A DNA stretch of 64,000 bases from NCBI RefSeq assembly GCF_004088395.1, contig NZ_CP035107.1, forward strand, positions 1,503,001-1,567,000, in the 5' to 3' direction. Shown here piece after piece: positions 60,259-64,000 of the stretch. The stretch comes from Ornithobacterium rhinotracheale (GTDB taxonomy: Bacteria; Bacteroidota; Bacteroidia; Flavobacteriales; Weeksellaceae). The notes beneath the pieces were generated by a model that saw nothing but the letters and a program-made list of their open reading frames with translations, was not told where the DNA came from and did not search any database. How positions within the stretch are numbered: the stretch's first letter is position 1; every line of letters begins with the position of its first letter. The position numbers were made by a program, and so were the translations under genes.

Positions 60259-61031
60259 GAAAATTAAACTTACATAAACCTATTTGCTTTTTTGATTTAG
60301 AAACCACAGGAACCAATGTGGGCAACGATAAAATCGTAGAAATTTCAATTTTAAAGGTTTATCCCAACGGAGAAAAAGAAAGCCGCACTTGGCTGGTGAA
60401 CCCTGAAAGGCCCATTCCACCCGAAACGACTGCCATTCACGGCATAAATGATGAGGATGTGAAAGACCAACCTACTTTTAAAGAATTAGCACCCAAAGTG
60501 GTAGAAATGCTGAAAGACAGCGACATTGCGGGGTTCAACTCCAATCGTTTTGATGTGCCTTTGCTTGCCGAAGAGCTTTTGCGTGCGGGTCAAGATATTG
60601 ATTTAAAGAAATGTCGCCCGATTGATGTGCAGGTGATTTTCCATAAAAAAGAACCGAGAAACCTCTCGGCAGCGTATAAATTTTATTGCAACAAGGATTT
60701 GGAAAATGCACACTCGGCAGCGGCAGACACCAATGCTACTTACGAAATTTTTGTGGAGCAAGTGGCTAAATACGAAGACCTTGAAAACGACATTAATTTC
60801 CTAAGTGAATTTTCGCAACATTATAAAAATGCGGATTTTGCAGGTTTTATAGGGTTTGACCAAGATGGTAAAGAAGTCTTTAAATTCGGAAAATACAAAG
60901 ACCAGCGTGTGGAAGATGTGTTGGAAAAAGATGCGGGCTATTTTGGCTGGATTCAAAATGCTGACTTCCCACTTTATACCAAAAAAGTTTTAACCGAAAT
61001 TAAACTTAGAGAATTAAATAATAAGCTTTAA
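60255..61031 (+). CDS. DEDDh 3'-5' exonuclease (Pol III epsilon-like)
   Basis: A 258-residue protein with the DEDDh exonuclease motifs: ICFFDLETTGTNVGNDK (first Asp/Glu), IAGFNSNRFDVPLLAEE (second Asp) and NAHSAAADTNATYEIF with the His and last Asp. The 60-residue C-terminal part (AGFIGFDQDGKEVFKFGKYK, QRVEDVLEKDAGYFGWIQNA) is a putative quorum/DUF3820-like extension. It trims DNA or RNA ends and may proofread. It is separated by 4 bases from the next gene. Confidence 0.88.
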   Translation: MRKLNLHKPICFFDLETTGTNVGNDKIVEISILKVYPNGEKESRTWLVNPERPIPPETTAIHGINDEDVKDQPTFKELAPKVVEMLKDSDIAGFNSNRFDVPLLAEELLRAGQDIDLKKCRPIDVQVIFHKKEPRNLSAAYKFYCNKDLENAHSAAADTNATYEIFVEQVAKYEDLENDINFLSEFSQHYKNADFAGFIGFDQDGKEVFKFGKYKDQRVEDVLEKDAGYFGWIQNADFPLYTKKVLTEIKLRELNNKL

Positions 61032-61035
61032 CTAT

Positions 61036-61950
61036 ATGATTTTAAATATAAAAAACGAAACTGGAAGATTGAAAGCCGTGGTACTTGGGACGCCCAACAG
61101 CCCAGGTGCAACGCCCAATGTAGCTGAAACTTACGATTCCAAATCTCGCGAAAGCGTAATCAATGGGGTGTACCCCACAGAAGAAGCGATGCGAAACGAG
61201 ATGAACGCCTTTGCCGAAGTGCTTAAAAAATATGGCGTTCAAGTATTTAGACCTTATGACTTAAAGGATACCAACCAAGTTTTTGCACGAGATGTGGGTT
61301 TTGTGATTGATGATAAATTAGTGATTTCCAATTTAATCGAAGACCGAAAAGATGAGCTCCAAGCTTATGAATTAATCTTTGATTCGGTGAAAAAGGAAAA
61401 CATTATCCAAGTGCCAGACCAAGTGCATGTGGAAGGTGGCGATGTGATTTTGTGGAACGATTTTCTTTTTGTGGGCACCTACAAACAGCCTGATTATCCC
61501 AAATTTAAAACCGCTCGCACCAATGCCGCCGCGGTGGAATTATTGAAACAAAAATTTCCAAACAAATGGGTAATCGACATGGAATTGGTAAAAAACGACC
61601 AAGATCCTTACACGGGCATTTTGCACCTCGATTGTTGCTTTCAGCCCGTGGGCGAAAACAAAGCAATTATCTACCGAGACGGATTTTTGAACCCACGCCA
61701 TTATCATGTTTTGATTGATTTATTTGGGCGCGACAATGTGTTTGAAGTTACACGCGAAGAAATGTACTGGATGGCACCCAACATTTTCTCCATAGCCCCC
61801 GATGTCGTAGTAGCAGAGCAAAACTTTACACGCCTCATTCGCCATATGCGCCACCAATGGGGCATCACGGTAGAAGAAATTCCGTATCGTGAAATTTCTA
61901 AAATGGGCGGTTTATTGCGTTGCTCTACCATGCCACTGATTAGAGATTAA
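61036..61950 (+). CDS. Dimethylargininase-type amidinohydrolase
   Basis: The 304-residue protein has the arginine deiminase-fold motifs GRLKAVVLGTPNSPGATPNV, DTNQVFARDVGFVIDDKLVI, VHVEGGDVILWNDFLFVGTY, the catalytic His in GILHLDCCFQPVGENKAIIY and the nucleophile Cys in MGGLLRCSTMPLIRD. This suits dimethylarginine dimethylaminohydrolase or a related guanidine hydrolase; arginine deiminase is longer. It is a second enzyme of this fold in the window, besides the CtlX-like one. Substrate is not decided by the sequence. Confidence 0.8.
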   Translation: MILNIKNETGRLKAVVLGTPNSPGATPNVAETYDSKSRESVINGVYPTEEAMRNEMNAFAEVLKKYGVQVFRPYDLKDTNQVFARDVGFVIDDKLVISNLIEDRKDELQAYELIFDSVKKENIIQVPDQVHVEGGDVILWNDFLFVGTYKQPDYPKFKTARTNAAAVELLKQKFPNKWVIDMELVKNDQDPYTGILHLDCCFQPVGENKAIIYRDGFLNPRHYHVLIDLFGRDNVFEVTREEMYWMAPNIFSIAPDVVVAEQNFTRLIRHMRHQWGITVEEIPYREISKMGGLLRCSTMPLIRD

Positions 61951-61968
61951 ATAAAAAAAACAACTGAA

Positions 61969-62730
61969 ATGAAAATATTTTTATCCCCCGCCAAAAGACT
62001 TAATACCAACGAAATCGAAAAGCAATGGGGAAAGGAGACTCAACCCCGTTTTTTGAAAGATGCAGAAAAGTTAATGGATGCTCTGAAAACCAAAACGCCA
62101 AAACAACTGAGCGATTTGATGAGCATTTCCGACGATATTGCCCAAATGAACTACGAGCGCAATCAACGCTGGACTGCCAAACCTAAAAAAAAGGAAGGCT
62201 ACCAAGCAGGATTGATGTTTGATGGAGAAGTATACCGTGGCTTGCGAAACACGCCACTTTCTGGCGAAGCGGTGGAATACCTCAAGGAGCATGTCTATAT
62301 TCTTTCTGGGCTATACGGGATTTTAAGTCCGCTCGATGTGGTGATGCCCTATCGCCTAGAAATGGGCACCAAACTCCAAAATTCAGACGGAAAAACATTG
62401 TACGATTTTTGGCAAAAAAGGCTCACCGATTTTGTAAATAAAAACACTAAAAAAGGCGAAATTTTGCTTGATTTAAGCAGTAAAGAATACATGAAATCCC
62501 TGTTGCACGATGAGCTAAAAGGCACTTTGATTGATGTGAAATTTAAAGATTACAAAAACGGAAAATTAAAGCAAATCAATGTGTATTTCAAAAAAGCGCG
62601 TGGTGCTATGGCTCGTTTCTGTGCCGAAAACCAAGTGCAAAATCTCGATGATTTAAAAGCCTTCACGGGTATGAATTATGCCTACGACGACAACCTCTCT
62701 AGCGAAAGAGAATTGGTTTTTGTGAGGTAG
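61969..62730 (+). CDS. yaaA: Peroxide stress protein YaaA
   Basis: A 253-residue DUF328 protein with the start MKIFLSPAKRLNT, KPKKKEGYQAGLMFDGEVYR, GLRNTPLSGEAVEYLKEHVY, ILSGLYGILSPLDVVMPYRL and a C-terminal FKKARGAMARFCAENQVQNL. YaaA binds DNA in a helix-hairpin-helix-like way and lowers intracellular free iron during hydrogen peroxide stress. Length is normal. It closes a co-directional run of genes and a terminator follows. Confidence 0.93.
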   Translation: MKIFLSPAKRLNTNEIEKQWGKETQPRFLKDAEKLMDALKTKTPKQLSDLMSISDDIAQMNYERNQRWTAKPKKKEGYQAGLMFDGEVYRGLRNTPLSGEAVEYLKEHVYILSGLYGILSPLDVVMPYRLEMGTKLQNSDGKTLYDFWQKRLTDFVNKNTKKGEILLDLSSKEYMKSLLHDELKGTLIDVKFKDYKNGKLKQINVYFKKARGAMARFCAENQVQNLDDLKAFTGMNYAYDDNLSSERELVFVR

Positions 62731-62760
62731 ATAAAAACTAATTTTCGACAATTATTCTAC

Positions 62761-62798
62761 AAAAACCTTAGATTTCTCTTGGAACCTAAGGTTTTTTA
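62761..62798 (+). terminator. Terminator after yaaA
   Basis: AAAAACCTTAG and CTAAGGTTTTT form an 11-bp stem around a 14-base loop, followed by further T's. Confidence 0.8.
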
Positions 62799-62828
62799 AT
62801 TTATATTTACGCTCAATTTTACAAAAAA

Positions 62829-63090
62829 AGCGTTAGCTTTTGGTCTGTTGTCAGAAATCTGGTAAATTTCATAGAACAATGCAGATACAAAAGGTTGATG
62901 CTCGCGCTATAGGCGTGGGTCATTAATTTATATTCTGTATTGTTCGGCTTGCCAGAGCCTCTGACTGCAGATTTAGATTTTTGCTCACGCTTTCTTTTTT
63001 GTATATTTTTTTTAATAACAATAAGCGTTAATTTTATTCTGCAGTCAGAAATCTGGTAAATTTCAAAATTGCAACAATACAGGATAAATT
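62829..63090. repeat. Structured noncoding region with direct and inverted repeats
   Basis: A 22-bp perfect direct repeat, GTCAGAAATCTGGTAAATTT plus CA, lies at 62850-62871 and 63044-63065, inside a longer imperfect repeat that starts with AAGCGTTA and ends near ACAATRCAG. Between them TCTGACTGCAG (62960-62970) is the complement of CTGCAGTCAGA at 63040-63050. I see no protein gene in 62731-63230. A role as recombination boundary, regulatory RNA or operator set is open. Confidence 0.6.
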
Positions 63091-63099
63091 GACCTGAAG

Positions 63100-63129
63100 C
63101 GGCGGAGGGCGTTGTACGCACCTCTGCCG
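63100..63129. ncRNA. Strong GC-rich hairpin upstream of the methyltransferase genes
   Basis: CGGC-G-GAGG-GCG, loop TTGTA, then CGC-A-CCTC-T-GCCG gives a stem of about 12 pairs with one G.T pair and a bulged A, far stronger than its AT-rich surroundings. It lies about 100 bases before the methyltransferase start. It could be a leader RNA structure or the end of a separate small RNA; no T-run makes it a terminator. Confidence 0.5.
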
Positions 63130-63195
63130 TGTGCATAGGTTCTATTTCCTCGTTTTAGAATAAAGTTTTGTTCCAACGCTTGATGTGGAATAAAG

Positions 63196-63229
63196 AACCA
63201 CCTTGGAACAAGGGTGGTTGCTAACTTTG
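63196..63229 (+). promoter_or_regulatory. Promoter with overlapping dyad, methyltransferase locus
   Basis: AACCACC (63196-63202) and GGTGGTT (63213-63219) are an inverted repeat that covers the TTG and spacer of a promoter ending in TAACTTTG (63222-63229). The ATG begins at 63231, so transcription would start at or just inside the gene. An operator for a locus-specific repressor, or for the methylase itself, is plausible. Confidence 0.5.
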
Positions 63230-63230
63230 T

Positions 63231-63878
63231 ATGGAAACGACCCAAGTGAAGTCTCGCCAACGGGTGGCAGACCACGGCGAGGTATTTACCAACGAGCGAG
63301 AGGTAAAAGCGATGCTCGATTTGGTGCAAGACCAGTGCGAGCGTATAGACGCTACTTTCTTAGAGCCCGCCTGTGGCGATGGCAATTTCCTCATAGAAAT
63401 CCTACGCCGCAAACTACAATTACTCCAAAAATACAAACGCCAAGCCGATGCCTATAACAAGCATTTGGTGGTGGCAGTAAGTAGCATCTACGGCGTAGAA
63501 CTTTTGGAAGACAACGCCCAAGACTGCCGAGAACGCCTCTACCAAGAAATCCTAAAACATTACCCCAAAAGTTTACAATCCTTACCCGAGTACAACGAAC
63601 TAATGTTATCGTTGCGGTTTATATTGCAGAAAAACATTATCTGTGGCAATGCACTGGATTACACCAAGGCAGACGGTAGCCCAATTATCTTCTACGAGTG
63701 GGGGTTCATCAGTAACACCCAGGTAAAAATCCGATGTTTTGATTTTGAAGTAGTGGCAGAAGAAAGCAAACAAACCTCATTGTTTGACGAGTTGATGCAG
63801 CCCGCCAGCCTACCACAGCACGACCAAGAATTCCCACCCATACATTACCTAAAACTCTACACCTATGCTAAAAGTTAA
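63231..63878 (+). CDS. N6-adenine DNA methyltransferase-type protein
   Basis: The 215-residue protein contains HGEVFTNEREVKAMLDLV near the N-terminus and a classic SAM-binding motif I, ATFLEPACGDGNFLIEILRR (residues about 43-62). Next is a SAM-domain strand, VAVSSIYGVELLEDNAQDCR. The catalytic motif IV (NPPY) is not visible: after NIICGNALDYTKADGSPIIF comes EWGFISNTQVKI, so activity may rely on its partner. It overlaps the next methyltransferase-type gene by 14 bases. I infer a restriction-modification or defence role. Confidence 0.7.
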   Translation: METTQVKSRQRVADHGEVFTNEREVKAMLDLVQDQCERIDATFLEPACGDGNFLIEILRRKLQLLQKYKRQADAYNKHLVVAVSSIYGVELLEDNAQDCRERLYQEILKHYPKSLQSLPEYNELMLSLRFILQKNIICGNALDYTKADGSPIIFYEWGFISNTQVKIRCFDFEVVAEESKQTSLFDELMQPASLPQHDQEFPPIHYLKLYTYAKS

Positions 63879-64000
63879 TTACAACCCTGATGTACTTTCG
63901 TGTTTGGCAAACCTAAGCAACGATGAGGTATTTACCCCGCCCGAAATTGCCAACAAAATGCTGGACACGCTACCGCCCGAACTCTTTAAAAGCAAAGACA
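63865..64000 (+). CDS. Second methyltransferase/R-M protein, N-terminus only
   Basis: The visible 45 residues begin MLKVNYNPDVLSCLANLSND and continue EVFTPPEIANKMLDTLPPEL before the window edge. EVFTPPxxANxML is typical of Eco57I-type or type IIG methylase proteins, just before motif I. It shares the EVFT-x(7,8)-ML stretch with the upstream gene and overlaps it, so the two likely act together, in the order of a small Mod-like protein followed by a larger restriction or methylase protein. The rest lies outside the window. Confidence 0.6.
   Translation, partial: MLKVNYNPDVLSCLANLSNDEVFTPPEIANKMLDTLPPELFKSKD

Noticed and set aside
62819-63136. 105-residue minus-strand open frame
   Set aside because: It runs through direct repeats and a hairpin, has mixed composition and no motif; treated as noncoding structured DNA.

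Overview
The window looks like chromosome of a low-GC Flavobacteriales bacterium (Bacteroidota). The main evidence is the SusC/SusD pair, repeated TAnnTTTG promoter boxes, Bacteroidota families (DUF4199, HU-CCDC81/SPOR, head-GIN, M43-like lipoproteins) and Rhs fragments. A Weeksellaceae host such as Ornithobacterium is my guess; no rRNA or marker locus here fixes the species.

Region 1 (1-1068): the start of an NDH-2-like oxidoreductase, then an IS3-family remnant whose orfB is internally deleted. Region 2 (1069-about 18050): a defective Mu-like, contractile-tailed prophage with two divergent blocks. The leftward block (10893 to 1041) encodes protease/scaffold, capsid, sheath, tube, a frameshifted tail-assembly chaperone, tape measure and baseplate hub proteins, and is cut off by the IS3 remnant. 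The rightward block (11077-17493) encodes terminase, head-completion proteins, portal and a MuF protein carrying a toxin-like C-terminus. No transposase, repressor, lysis or tail-fibre gene is visible.

Region 3 (18051-27245): housekeeping genes queE, folD, ribF, queA, rlmN, a polyprenyl synthase, a Crp/Fnr regulator and a pirin. Region 4 (27246-31944): a 25-unit, 21-bp tandem array, a PD-(D/E)XK nuclease stub, three Rhs C-terminal cassettes with candidate immunity genes, and a second array of the same repeat. Region 5 (31945-43820): DUF4199, a GT2, a GIN-domain lipoprotein, a phosphohexomutase, a third 21-bp array of different sequence, a threonine dehydrogenase-like protein, HU/SPOR protein, dprA, ctlX-like, a sulfatase-fold membrane protein and cydB. 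An IS982 element sits in the cydB stop codon.

Region 6 (44830-48219): ftsH, rsfS and birA. Region 7 (48216-59512): a glycan-foraging locus with a GH13 enzyme, a four-Asp-box sialidase, an M43-like lipoprotein with a ruined zinc motif, SusD, SusC and a frameshifted GH2 beta-mannosidase; together they suggest use of host sialylated N-glycans. Region 8 (59572-62730): pssA, a DEDDh exonuclease, a dimethylargininase-type hydrolase and yaaA. Region 9 (62731-64000): a structured noncoding stretch with direct repeats and a strong hairpin, then two overlapping N6-adenine methyltransferase-type genes, the second cut by the window edge, which probably begin a restriction-modification or defence locus.
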